Positions 16,514-25,469 of a stretch of DNA of 64,000 nt are shown here, piece by piece. Position 1 is the first letter of the stretch. The number at the start of each line of letters is the position of its first letter. This DNA comes from Ancylobacter aquaticus (GTDB lineage Bacteria; Pseudomonadota; Alphaproteobacteria; Rhizobiales; Xanthobacteraceae), in assembly GCF_004339465.1 (NCBI RefSeq), contig NZ_SMFY01000001.1, forward strand, positions 806,001 to 870,000, in the 5' to 3' direction. A program made the translations under genes and the position numbers. The notes below the pieces were generated by a model. The model saw only the letters and a list, made by a program, of their open reading frames with translations, was not told the DNA's origin and did no database searches.

Positions 16514-17605
16514 ATGGTTCTGTCGTCCGTCTCTCCGGTCGCGCCGCCGCGTGCCCGTCGGCCACGGCGGGCGCTTCTCGCGCTCTGCCTATGCGGCGTG
16601 CTGGTCATCCTCGCCTTCCTCGCCTCGCTGGCCATCGGGCCGGTGACGATCGCCCCCGGACGGATCGTGGAGATCCTGGCCGCCGCGCTTCGAGGCGAAA
16701 GGCCGGGCGGCGCCGCGCTGCGCGAGGCGGTGATCGTGCTCGATGTGCGCCTGCCGCGCACCCTGCTCGGCCTGTTGGTGGGCGGCGGAATCGCGCTCGC
16801 CGGAGCGTTGACGCAGGGCATTTTCCGCAACCCGCTCGCCGATCCCGGGCTGATCGGCATCTCCAACGGCGCCGCTCTGGCGGCAGCGGTGTGGATCGTC
16901 GCCGGCGGGCACCTGGCCTTCTATCTCCCGCCGGCACTCGCTGACGCCGGCCTGCCGCTCATGGCCTTTTGCGGCGCCCTCATCGCCACGGTGGCGCTCT
17001 ATGCCATCTCGACGCATGAGGGGCGAACCTCCGTCGTCACCATGCTGTTCGCCGGCATCGCCATTGCCGCACTCGGCGCCGCCGGCACCGGCCTCACGGT
17101 TTTCGTGGCGTCCGACCAGCAATTGCGGGACTTCACCTTCTGGTCCTTCGGCTCGCTCGGCGGCGCCACCTGGCAGAAGGTGGCGGCGGCGCTGCCCTTC
17201 ATGGTGCTGCTGGCGGTGATCTGCAGTCGGCTCGCCCGCGCGCTCGATGCGCTGGCGCTCGGCGAGGCGGAGGCGTTCCATGTCGGCATAGATGTGCAGC
17301 GGGCCAAATGGCTCGCCATTCTCGGCATCGCCGCCGGGGCCGGAGCGTCGGTAGCGGTGGCGGGGGTGATCGGCTTTATCGGCCTTGTCGTGCCCCATCT
17401 CATCCGGCTGATGTTCGGGCCCGGCCACCGTCTGCTGCTGCCCTGCGCGGCGCTGCTCGGCGGGGCGCTGCTGCTCGGGGCGGATGTGGTGGCGCGCACC
17501 ATTGTCAGCCCGGCCGAATTGCCGCTGGGCGTCGTCACGGCCGGCTTCGGCGCCCCCTTCTTCCTCTGGCTGCTGCTGCGCAGGCGCGCGGCCCTGATGG
17601 GGTGA
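16514..17605 (+). CDS. hmuU: Heme ABC transporter permease (FecCD family)
   Basis: This 363-residue inner-membrane protein has about nine to ten hydrophobic helices. FecCD landmarks include VRLPRTLLGLLVGGGIALAG, GIFRNPLADPGLIGISNGA and, near the C terminus, GFIGLVVPHLIRLMFGPGH, which contacts the ATPase. It forms the membrane channel dimer for heme import. It starts at ATG 16514, 2 bp after hmuT, and ends 3 bp before hmuV. Confidence 0.93.
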   Translation: MVLSSVSPVAPPRARRPRRALLALCLCGVLVILAFLASLAIGPVTIAPGRIVEILAAALRGERPGGAALREAVIVLDVRLPRTLLGLLVGGGIALAGALTQGIFRNPLADPGLIGISNGAALAAAVWIVAGGHLAFYLPPALADAGLPLMAFCGALIATVALYAISTHEGRTSVVTMLFAGIAIAALGAAGTGLTVFVASDQQLRDFTFWSFGSLGGATWQKVAAALPFMVLLAVICSRLARALDALALGEAEAFHVGIDVQRAKWLAILGIAAGAGASVAVAGVIGFIGLVVPHLIRLMFGPGHRLLLPCAALLGGALLLGADVVARTIVSPAELPLGVVTAGFGAPFFLWLLLRRRAALMG

Positions 17606-17608
17606 GCC

Positions 17609-18373
17609 ATGTACCGCGCGCAGGAGATAGGCGTTGCCGTCGGAGGCCGGCTGCTGCTGGAGGGAGCCTCGGTCGACATCCGCCCCGGCCATGTCACCGT
17701 CCTCATCGGCCCGAACGGTGCTGGCAAGTCGACGCTGTTCAAGGTGCTGGCGGGCGAGCGGCGCCCGCAGCGCGGCGTGGTGACGCTCGACAGTGCCGAC
17801 CTCGCCGGGCTCAGGCCGGCACAGCTGGCGCGGCTGCGAGCGGTGCTGCCGCAGAGCGTGCATGTCGCCTTCCCCTTCACCGTGGAGGAAGTGGCCGGGA
17901 TCGGCGCCGCGCCCGGACGCGACATGGCGGCGCGCGTCCAGCGGGCTCTGGCGCGGGTCGAACTCGCCGGGCTGGCGGGCCACAGCTATGATCCTCTCTC
18001 CGGCGGCGAGAAGCAGCGCGTGCAACTCGCCCGCGCCCTGGTGCAGTTGGAGGGCGGCGAGGGGGCGGGCTATTTGCTGCTCGACGAGCCGACCGCCAGC
18101 CTGGACCTCGCCCAGCAATTGCTGGTGCTGCGGCTGATACGGGACCTTGCGGCTGAAGGCGTCGGCGTGCTCGCCGTGCTGCATGACCTCAACCTTGCCG
18201 CCATGGTGGCCGACGAGATCGTAGCCTTGAAACAGGGCCGGGTGGCGGCGCGCGGCACGCCGGCCGACGTGCTCACCGATGCCCGCATCGCCGAGCTTTA
18301 CGGCGTGAGCGTGCGGATGGGCTGGGCGCCGCCGACGCCTTTCGTGTTGCCGCAGGCCGCCTCGCGCACATGA
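17609..18373 (+). CDS. hmuV: Heme ABC transporter ATP-binding protein
   Basis: This 254-residue ATPase has Walker A GPNGAGKS, signature LSGGEKQRVQLARAL, Walker B YLLLDEPTASLD and the H-loop in VLHDLN. The length and motifs match HmuV. The usual length and a QSVHVAFPFTVEEV stretch typical of heme importers support the assignment over a generic siderophore ATPase. It closes the hmuTUV operon and runs convergently into the heme oxygenase gene, with a terminator hairpin between them. Confidence 0.93.
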   Translation: MYRAQEIGVAVGGRLLLEGASVDIRPGHVTVLIGPNGAGKSTLFKVLAGERRPQRGVVTLDSADLAGLRPAQLARLRAVLPQSVHVAFPFTVEEVAGIGAAPGRDMAARVQRALARVELAGLAGHSYDPLSGGEKQRVQLARALVQLEGGEGAGYLLLDEPTASLDLAQQLLVLRLIRDLAAEGVGVLAVLHDLNLAAMVADEIVALKQGRVAARGTPADVLTDARIAELYGVSVRMGWAPPTPFVLPQAASRT

Positions 18374-18376
18374 AAA

Positions 18377-18405
18377 AGCCCCGCCCGGGAGCACCGGGCG
18401 AGGCT
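18377..18405 (-). terminator. Rho-independent terminator for the heme oxygenase transcript
   Basis: A 12-bp stem with one mismatch (arms 18377-18388 and 18394-18405, loop GAGCA) is followed on the minus strand by a T5 run. The stem also lies just past the hmuV stop, so it may stall both convergent transcripts. Confidence 0.8.
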
Positions 18406-18437
18406 GAAGGGTCGAGGGGTCGACGGTACGAGCGGCG

Positions 18438-19022
18438 CTACTTCCGGAGTTCGCGCCCGACCAGCGTCTCGACGTGGCTGAAGGCGGCGTTGGCGGCCGC
18501 CTCAAGCCGCGTTTCTTCTTCGGCCGTCAGTTCGGCTTCATTGAGCGCGGCGGTGAAACGGCGCCAGTGCAGCGCCCGCCCCTCGGGATGGCCGGCGAGG
18601 TGGCGCGCGCCATGCTCGGCAGTGAAGCCGAGCTTTGCCGCTTCCTTGGCGAGGATGGCGGCGCCCATGTTGGAACCTTCGACGACATAGAGCCAGCCGA
18701 GCGCCTCGGCCCGATCCAGTTCGGGGCCGAACGGCGCTTCCGGCAGGGCGAGGCCAAGGTCGGCAAAGTCCTGCTCAAGCGCCGCAAGGCGCGAGCGCTC
18801 GGCCAGATCCGGCAGCAATTCCTGCATATCCGCATCGGCGTAAAGCGTCTCGACCCGGCGGTGCAGGTGGTACTGGAAGCGCAGGAAACGCTGGTAGTTC
18901 GCGCCGTCGGCAAAGGGGGCAGCCTGCATGACGCCCGAATCCACCCGCTCATGCGCGGCTGTGGAGGCAGCCTTGAGGCGCTTGGCGCGGTTGGGTGCCT
19001 CCACATCCGTGGCTATCGACAT
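18438..19022 (-). CDS. Biliverdin-producing heme oxygenase
   Basis: This 194-residue all-helical protein opens heme to biliverdin, CO and iron. The proximal His is probably His24 in STAAHERVDSG. The distal-helix region reads LGWLYVVEGSNMGAA, as in bacterial heme oxygenases of the BphO/PigA type. It lies next to hmuTUV and just downstream of the TonB receptor on the same strand (38 bp gap), so it most likely frees iron from imported heme. No phytochrome gene is nearby, which argues against a photoreceptor role. Confidence 0.88.
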   Translation of the reverse strand: MSIATDVEAPNRAKRLKAASTAAHERVDSGVMQAAPFADGANYQRFLRFQYHLHRRVETLYADADMQELLPDLAERSRLAALEQDFADLGLALPEAPFGPELDRAEALGWLYVVEGSNMGAAILAKEAAKLGFTAEHGARHLAGHPEGRALHWRRFTAALNEAELTAEEETRLEAAANAAFSHVETLVGRELRK

Positions 19023-19060
19023 ATCGTGCTCCTCTCATCCCGCCACGCGGCGGGAACGCA

Positions 19061-21292
19061 TCACTTCACATAAAGCGGGTCGGCAGCGGAAGCGATCTCG
19101 CCGCCACCGAAACGCAGGGTAAGGGCGGCCTTCACGGTGAGGCCGGCACTCGGCAAGAAGTTTTCATACTGGGTGTACTGCTCGTCCAGCAGGTTCTCCA
19201 CCGAGAGACGCCACAGCGTGTTCTCGTTCGGCTGATAGCCGGCATAGACGCTGACCAGGTTGAAGCTGTCCGTCGGTTCGAACACCGAATTGACCGGCAG
19301 GTCGGAGGCGGAGACGGCAGCGACGGCGGTCCAGCGCACGGCGACCGTCAGGCGCTCCTCCATGAACCGGAAGCCCAGCGTGGTGCTGACCTGATCCGGC
19401 TGGATGCTGGACAACGGCTGGCCTGCCGAGACGCCGGCCGTGACCTCGCCTTCCGAAATCTGGCCGGAGAGGCCGACGAACCATTTGCGCGCGTCATAGG
19501 TGCCTTCGAATTCGAAGCCCTTGAGCCGCGCTTCCTGCACGTTCTGGTACTGCGCATAACCCGGCACGCCCCAGTCGTTCGGGAAGCAGGTGGTCGGCCG
19601 GCCCGGAATGGGGCAGATAGTGCCCGTCGAATCGCCGAATTCGACCAGCTCGATATAGTCCTCGACGTCGTTCTGGTAGTAATTCAGCTTGGCGCGCAGC
19701 TTGTCGCCGGTGACGAACAGGTCGTCCTTCTTGATGTTGATACCGACTTCCTTGTTCTTGCCGATTTCGGCCTGCAGTCCGGGATTGGGCAGGAAGTAGA
19801 ACATGGTGCCCGGCGTGTCGAAGGGCAGCGGATGCGGGCCGGAGACAAGCGCCTCGGTGACGGTCGGGGCGCGGTAGCCCTCGGCATAGGTGCCGTAGAG
19901 GGTCAGCCACGACCAAGGTGTGACGCCGAGGGTGAATTTGGGCGAAAGCCGCTCACCGCTGGTGCCGCCATCGTCCGAGTTCAGCGAATAGGCGTCGTAG
20001 CGAAGCGCGGCGATGGCCTCCAGCCAGGTGGAATAATTGGCCTTCCACTGGACGAAGGCGCCGCCGACACCGCGATCGCCCGAGGGGTTGTAGCCCTCGC
20101 CGAAGCCGTAATCGTCGGTATTGTCGATCTCGTCCTGGAAATAGTCGCCGCCAAAGGTGATGGCATTCTCCCAGCCGGCGGCCGCGAAGCGGCTCGTATT
20201 GTTGGCGTCGAAGCCCACCGTGTCGATGACGAAGCTGCGCGTATCGCCCACCGCGCCGGTGATCGGGTTGGAGGAGCCGGAAACCTTCACCTGATCCTGG
20301 TCGACCTGGTTCCAATAGACGGAACTGCGCCAGTCGAAGAGGTTGTCATCGGGATTCTCGTAGTTCCAACTGGCCGTCACCGTGCGATTGGCTGCCTGGG
20401 TGCCGTAGGAGGTGGCGCCGTTGGCGTCGGCGCTGGTGGTGAACTGGGTATCGTAGTTCAGCGCCGTCAACTTGACCTCGTGGAACTCGACGGGCCGGAA
20501 GGTCGCCTTGGCGATGCCGGTCCAGGTGTCGAAGCCGCTGTCGGGCACCACGTCGCCATTGCCGTCATGGTAATTGTCGGCGTTGCGATAGGTGCCGCCG
20601 ACGAACAGGTCGGCATTCTCGCCCACGCGCGCGGCGCCGAGCACCGAACCGAAGCCCATGAAGCCGTTGCCGGCGGCTTCGCCGGTGGCCTCCACACCCC
20701 AGCTCTTGCCGGGGGCGATGATGTCGTCGGCGTCCTTGGTCCGCATCGTGACGACGCCGCCAATGGCGCCCGAACCGTAGATGTTCGACACCGGACCGCG
20801 CACCACGTCGACATCGGCGACGAGGCCGGGCTCGATGAAGAAACCACCGGCACCGGCATGACCGAGCTGGTTGAAATTCTGCCGCGCCCCATCAACAATT
20901 ACTGCCACGCGGCCGAAATCTTGCAGGCCTCGAATATTGATCTGCGTCTGGCTTGTATTAGCGTTCTGGATCGCAGTTGTTCCCGGCATGCCCTGGAACA
21001 GGTCCGCCGTGCGCTCCGGCATCAGCGTCTCCAACTGCGTCGAGCGACGAACGGTGACGCCCGCCAGCGTGTCGATCCAGCTTTCGGCCGTGCGGGTGGC
21101 AACGACGGTGATGGGGTCGAGCTCGACGAACTCATCCGTCTCGACCACGGCTGCGCTGGAGGCCGCAGACTGCGGGGCCACCTCCTGCGCCATCGCCGGC
21201 GCGGCGGCCAGCAGGGCGAGCCACGAAACGCCCCAGCCCGCCGTCCGCACGAATGTCGAGTGACGGGGAGAGCCCCGGTCGGTCTTGCGCAT
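19061..21292 (-). CDS. TonB-dependent heme/hemoglobin receptor
   Basis: This is a 743-residue outer-membrane beta barrel that imports heme using TonB energy. ATG 21292 gives a signal peptide of about 36 residues ending APAMA. The TonB box is in LDPITVVATRT. The plug domain includes INIRGLQDFGRVAVIVDGARQ, then VRGPVSNIYGSGAIGGVV. The heme-receptor signature appears as EGYRAPTVTEAL followed by NPGLQAE (variants of FRAP and NPDL). The C terminus ends in aromatic-rich strands. It faces an AT-rich upstream region with palindromes and shares its strand with heme oxygenase. Confidence 0.92.
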   Translation of the reverse strand: MRKTDRGSPRHSTFVRTAGWGVSWLALLAAAPAMAQEVAPQSAASSAAVVETDEFVELDPITVVATRTAESWIDTLAGVTVRRSTQLETLMPERTADLFQGMPGTTAIQNANTSQTQINIRGLQDFGRVAVIVDGARQNFNQLGHAGAGGFFIEPGLVADVDVVRGPVSNIYGSGAIGGVVTMRTKDADDIIAPGKSWGVEATGEAAGNGFMGFGSVLGAARVGENADLFVGGTYRNADNYHDGNGDVVPDSGFDTWTGIAKATFRPVEFHEVKLTALNYDTQFTTSADANGATSYGTQAANRTVTASWNYENPDDNLFDWRSSVYWNQVDQDQVKVSGSSNPITGAVGDTRSFVIDTVGFDANNTSRFAAAGWENAITFGGDYFQDEIDNTDDYGFGEGYNPSGDRGVGGAFVQWKANYSTWLEAIAALRYDAYSLNSDDGGTSGERLSPKFTLGVTPWSWLTLYGTYAEGYRAPTVTEALVSGPHPLPFDTPGTMFYFLPNPGLQAEIGKNKEVGINIKKDDLFVTGDKLRAKLNYYQNDVEDYIELVEFGDSTGTICPIPGRPTTCFPNDWGVPGYAQYQNVQEARLKGFEFEGTYDARKWFVGLSGQISEGEVTAGVSAGQPLSSIQPDQVSTTLGFRFMEERLTVAVRWTAVAAVSASDLPVNSVFEPTDSFNLVSVYAGYQPNENTLWRLSVENLLDEQYTQYENFLPSAGLTVKAALTLRFGGGEIASAADPLYVK

Positions 21293-22126
21293 CTGTGTCC
21301 ATCCCCGAAACGCGCGTCCGCCGGACGACACGATTTTCTCCGACGGGCACCGGGCGCCCGCATCCCTGTCCGGCCGGCGCCGAACGTTGATTTGATTTCG
21401 AGGACGGACGGATAAATTAAGTAAATACTTGAGTCAAATCACGTATTTATTCGATTTATATAAGTTAAAAACAAAGAAACTATTTAAATAGATTCTAATG
21501 AATTTCAGTTTGGTCTTTCTAAAACGAGGTTCATTTCCTGGATATCGAATAATTAAAAACAAGTGTCTGCAAATCCGCGTCGGTGGCAGCGCAAATGCGC
21601 AGGACTAAAGGAATTGGGCGGCTTGGGAGAGGCGCCGCCGCTCGGTCATTGGCCGAGGCTTGCCTGCGGCGGCATCTGGCGCCCGCCAACGGGCCGTCGG
21701 GGCATTTGTCCCACGGTACTCCGGTCGTAGCCGAGGGCGAGATGGGCCCGGCGCCGCCGCGTCGCCGAATCACCGGCTCGGCAGGAGGGGGCGTCCCCGG
21801 CATGTTTGGCGCGAGTCGCGCGGTTCGGATCCATGTGGCGCCTTCGGCACGGGGATCACGCGGCGCGGCGAGCGCCCCGCGCGGTGTTCCGCGCGGCATC
21901 GGAATAGAGGCGGGTCCCGGAAGATCTCGCCAGGACAGGCTGCGCCGGATGCTATCCGGCCTGGCGAAGAGGGTGGTCAAATTGCCGTCGCTGAATCCGG
22001 CTATCGCCACCGCGCCGTGGAGCGGTTTTCAGCGATTACAACGGCCCCGATCGCGCCTCTGTGAGGCGCAGGTGGTGGGGCGACCTTATTCGAGGGTGAC
22101 TAAACGAGCCAAGCCGTTGAAAAGAT
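21293..22126. promoter_or_regulatory. 834-bp intergenic region upstream of the heme receptor
   Basis: I see no gene here. The first 250 bp or so are strikingly AT-rich against the surroundings and should hold the iron-regulated promoter of the receptor. The remainder is GC-rich, and its open frames lack coding character; one runs straight through the tRNA gene. Interrupted palindromes such as ATTC-N4-GAAT near 21490-21505 are possible operator parts but do not match a full Irr or Fur box. Confidence 0.5.
21417..21432. promoter_or_regulatory. Palindrome upstream of the heme receptor gene
   Basis: The sequence TTAAGTAAATACTTGA has 7-bp arms matching at six positions around AA. It is about 125 bp upstream of the receptor start in the AT-rich region. 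It may be an operator, but its regulator is unknown. Confidence 0.35.
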
Positions 22127-22203
<77 letters not shown>

Positions 22204-22336
22204 CTGCGGCGCACGGTGCGCCGGGACGCGTCTTCATAATCGAACCGCCGCGCCCCGGCAACCGGGGGCATCGGGTCTTTCGTCGGGCGGGCGTCGAGCC
22301 GTGCCCGAATGGCGCATCGCGGGGCGCCGCCTCGTT

Positions 22337-24022
22337 TCACCTTGGTTGCGGCGGACGTGCATTGGCCGTGGCGACGCGGCGTCCCCAGGAAATGAGGTCG
22401 GGCGAACAGTCGTCGCGGTCCAGCGCGCACTCGATAAGGGTAGGGCCGTTGGCATTGCCGAGTGCCCGCGCGATCGCTTCGGCAAGTTCGCCGCCCGTGC
22501 CGGCACGCAAGCCGAGCCCTTCGCCATCCTCGGCATTGAAGACATTGATGAGGCCGGCATAGTCCCAGTTCTTGATGTTGTTATACGGGCCGTCATGGAT
22601 CTCGACTTCGATCGTGTAGCCACGGTTGTTGATGAGGAAGATGATGATCGGCAGCTTGCGCCGGATCATCTGTGCCACCTCTTGCGCCGTAAGCTGGAAA
22701 GAGCCGTCGCCGATCATCGCGATCACGCGCCGGCCGGGCGCGCCCACCGCGTAACCGAAGGTGGCCGGCACCGACCAACCGATCGAGCCCCACTGCATTT
22801 CAATCTCGAATCGCGCGCCTTCGGGCAAGTCGAGGTGCATGCTGTTGAACCAAGAGTCGCCCGTCTCGGCGATGAGGGTGGTGTCGGTGGTCAGCAGCCG
22901 CTGGATCTGGCGCATCATCTCGACGCGCGCGAGCGCCGCGTCCGGTGGGGCGGGCGGCACGGAGGGTGGCGGGGGGCGGAACCGGCGGAACTCGGTGAGG
23001 GCGGTGGGGTTGGCCTCCACCCGCCCGGCCAGGCCCACCAAAACCTCGGCGAGGCGTACGTTGCTGAAATCATGCCCGGCGAGGGTTACGTGGTCGATGT
23101 CGAGGGTGAGGACGTTCGGGCCGGCCGGATTCGAGGTCCAGCCGACGGTGGAATAGTCGTTGAACAGCGTGCCGACGCAGAGCAGCCCGTCAGCCCAGTC
23201 TACGATTTCGCGCGTCCCCGGCGAGGACACCTCGCCCCAGTAGATACCGACGAATTGCGGGTGGGTTTCGGAGAAGAAGCTCTTTGCCGCCGGCATCACC
23301 GCCACCGGGCAGCCCAGCGCCTCGGCGAGCGCCAGAGCCGCACGCTCGGCCTTTGCCGCGCGCAGCTTGGGGCCGATGAGAATGACCGGCTTCTTTCGGC
23401 CCCTGATAAATTCCGCGGCGGCCGCCACTGCCGCTTCGAGCGTTTCGGGATCGCTGCGCTCGCGGGCGAGAAGGCTGCTTGCCGGACCGGGCGCCGCGCA
23501 GGGCGCGCCGGCGATGTTGCAGGCGATCTCGATATAGGCCGGCTTGCTTGCGCTCAGGGCGGCGCGGATTGCCTTGTCGATCAGGTAGGGCGCCTTGTCC
23601 GGCGAGGTGATCGCCACGGCGCAGCAGGTGACCTTGGCGGCAATCTCCAGCTGGTAGGAGAAATCGGTCGTCGCCATCGTGTGGTGGAGAAGATGGTCAG
23701 TGGCGCGGTCATTGGTATTGGGCGCGCCGGAAATCATGATGACCGGCAGGTTCTCGGCATTTGCGCCTGCGATGGCATTGATCATCGACAGCCCGCCGAC
23801 GCTGAAGGTGACGACGGCCGCCGCCGCGCCATTGGCCCGGGCATAACCCTCGGCGGCATAGCCGCAGTTCAGCTCGTTGCAGCAATAGACCTGTTCAGTT
23901 TCGCCATTGGCGAGCAACTGGTCCAGCAAGGCAAGATTGAAGTCTCCCGCAACGGCAAAGTGATGCCTCAGGCCGATCTGTGCGAGGCGGGCGGCGAGAT
24001 AGCTACCTACGGTGTATGTCAT
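22337..24022 (-). CDS. pdc: Pyruvate decarboxylase (thiamine-diphosphate dependent)
   Basis: This 561-residue enzyme should convert pyruvate to acetaldehyde and CO2. From ATG 24022 the numbering matches the Zymomonas mobilis enzyme: Asp27 in VAGDFN, Glu50 in CCNELNCG and the His113-His114 pair in LLHHTM. The ThDP motif begins [15 protein letters not shown] and ends [19 protein letters not shown], with the catalytic Glu in TIEV. The stretch SWFNSMHL and [20 protein letters not shown] is also highly conserved. An indolepyruvate decarboxylase would lack several of these. True PDC is rare in bacteria. An in-frame TTG at 24037 is an alternative start. No alcohol or aldehyde dehydrogenase gene is adjacent. 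Confidence 0.88.
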   Translation of the reverse strand: MTYTVGSYLAARLAQIGLRHHFAVAGDFNLALLDQLLANGETEQVYCCNELNCGYAAEGYARANGAAAAVVTFSVGGLSMINAIAGANAENLPVIMISGAPNTNDRATDHLLHHTMATTDFSYQLEIAAKVTCCAVAITSPDKAPYLIDKAIRAALSASKPAYIEIACNIAGAPCAAPGPASSLLARERSDPETLEAAVAAAAEFIRGRKKPVILIGPKLRAAKAERAALALAEALGCPVAVMPAAKSFFSETHPQFVGIYWGEVSSPGTREIVDWADGLLCVGTLFNDYSTVGWTSNPAGPNVLTLDIDHVTLAGHDFSNVRLAEVLVGLAGRVEANPTALTEFRRFRPPPPSVPPAPPDAALARVEMMRQIQRLLTTDTTLIAETGDSWFNSMHLDLPEGARFEIEMQWGSIGWSVPATFGYAVGAPGRRVIAMIGDGSFQLTAQEVAQMIRRKLPIIIFLINNRGYTIEVEIHDGPYNNIKNWDYAGLINVFNAEDGEGLGLRAGTGGELAEAIARALGNANGPTLIECALDRDDCSPDLISWGRRVATANARPPQPR

Positions 24023-24146
24023 GTTTCGCCGGGCCAATCCCTTGAGGAGGATGCCAGAAATTTATCAGCATCCCGAAACCGCCGATACCGCCCATCTCCG
24101 GCAGTGATGGCGAGTGCCGAGGAAGGCGGAGGTTATGAAGCCGCGT

Positions 24147-25373
24147 TCAATGGGCGCCCCCGGCGAGTACGGCCTCGATCCGCGTGGCAATGTCCGGCGC
24201 ATGGCCGGTGCGCAGGCAGACGCCCTCTTCGCCCCGAAGAAGGGCGGCGAGGATGTGGGCGACCGCTTCCATCGCGGGGGCCAGCAGTCCCAACGTCGCC
24301 AAAAACTGCGTGCCGACCCGCAGCGCCGCGCCACCGGGCCGCGTGATGTCCGGGCAAAGGCCGACGATCATGCCGCTTTCCGCCAGCGTCGCGATCATCT
24401 CACGGGGCGCGACGCCCTTGGCGATCGGGATGAGCAATTGGTGCGTGTGGCCCGCCTCGGGCGCGATCACCGGCAGCCTGCGCTGGCGGCAGGCGCGGTT
24501 AAGGGCGGCGGTGTTGGCCACAACGCGTCCGGCATAGGCGCCTGCGTCCGCCCGCATCTCGCCGAGCATTCGCAGCAGCGGTGGCAGCTGGGCCGCGTTG
24601 TAATTGGCGAGGAAGCGCGCATCGAGCAGGCGCGCCAGCGTCTCCCCCTGGGCCGGGTCCCGGCCGAGGATGAGGCCATGAGGCAGGCCGGGAAGGGTCT
24701 TGTAGGTCGACGTCACGAGCACGTCGACCCCGGCGTCCAGCGGGTTGGGATAAGTACCGCCGGCGATCAGCCCGGCGACATGCGAGGCGTCGAACACGGT
24801 CGTCGCGCCCACCGCGCGGGCTGCGGCGACGACAGGCGCGATGTCGTCCGCCCGCACCATCACGCTGCGCCCAAGCATGACGAGGCGCGGGCGGCGCTCC
24901 TCAACCAATTGGGCCGCGCCCGTGGCGTCGAGGCAGAGGCCGGCGGCGTCGAAGGGCAGTTCGGCGCAGGCGAGTCCGGCGAGATCTGGCGTGCCGCCGC
25001 CACGCTGGCTCAGATGCCCGCCGTGCGCCTTGTCCGGCGCCAGCATCAGCTCGCCCGGACGGGCGAAGGCGTGGAACAATGCGAGATTGCACAGCGTGGC
25101 GCTTGGCAGGCGCGGCTCGGCCCATGCGGCGCCGAACAGGGCGCAGGCCTCTTCCCGCACCGCCACCTCGAACTGCGAGACGAGTTCCGTGCCCGGCTGC
25201 TCCTTGTCGAAGCTCGGCCCCATGGAGGGCATGGCACTGAGCCCCGGGGCGTAGGCGGCGATCACCTCGGGGGAGGGCAGGTTGGCGCCGGCATAGAGAA
25301 CAAGCCGGCTGCGGGCCAGCGTTTCGGCGTGGTGACGGGCGGCGGCAAAGAGCGTTTCATGATCCGGGGTCAT
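24147..25373 (-). CDS. Divergent serine hydroxymethyltransferase-like PLP enzyme
   Basis: This 408-residue fold-type I PLP protein keeps the SHMT skeleton. The PLP-stacking region is HGGHLSQRG (HGGHLTHG in SHMT), and FDASHVAGLIAGG corresponds to DMAHIAGLVA. The PLP lysine is in VTSTYKTLPG, and the C-terminal Arg is in ALRVGTQ. It departs elsewhere. The folate/substrate loop YPGRRYYGG is replaced by QPGTELVSQFE, and the His before the PLP Lys is Tyr. It is probably not the housekeeping GlyA. A transaldolase or alpha-methylserine-type reaction is possible, but this is a guess. It is divergent from the MoeB/HesA-like gene, with 96 bp between them. Confidence 0.75.
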   Translation of the reverse strand: MTPDHETLFAAARHHAETLARSRLVLYAGANLPSPEVIAAYAPGLSAMPSMGPSFDKEQPGTELVSQFEVAVREEACALFGAAWAEPRLPSATLCNLALFHAFARPGELMLAPDKAHGGHLSQRGGGTPDLAGLACAELPFDAAGLCLDATGAAQLVEERRPRLVMLGRSVMVRADDIAPVVAAARAVGATTVFDASHVAGLIAGGTYPNPLDAGVDVLVTSTYKTLPGLPHGLILGRDPAQGETLARLLDARFLANYNAAQLPPLLRMLGEMRADAGAYAGRVVANTAALNRACRQRRLPVIAPEAGHTHQLLIPIAKGVAPREMIATLAESGMIVGLCPDITRPGGAALRVGTQFLATLGLLAPAMEAVAHILAALLRGEEGVCLRTGHAPDIATRIEAVLAGGAH

Positions 25374-25469
25374 GGCACGGAGATAGCCGCTAATCGTCCG
25401 CCGGCCAATGCCGGTGTGGCCGCGCGGGGGCGGTGGCAGGCGGGCGGTTCGTTGCTATATAGCTCAGCC

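Noticed and set aside
16589..18505. Very long open frame on the minus strand opposite hmuUV
   Set aside because: It is an antisense shadow typical of high-GC coding DNA. It is rich in Arg, Ala and Gly, has no domain, and lies wholly over well-supported genes.
24114..25469. Upstream extension of the MoeB/HesA-like gene by about 450 codons
   Set aside because: The extension lies antisense to the SHMT-like gene and has no coding character. ATG 25470 gives the full family domain.
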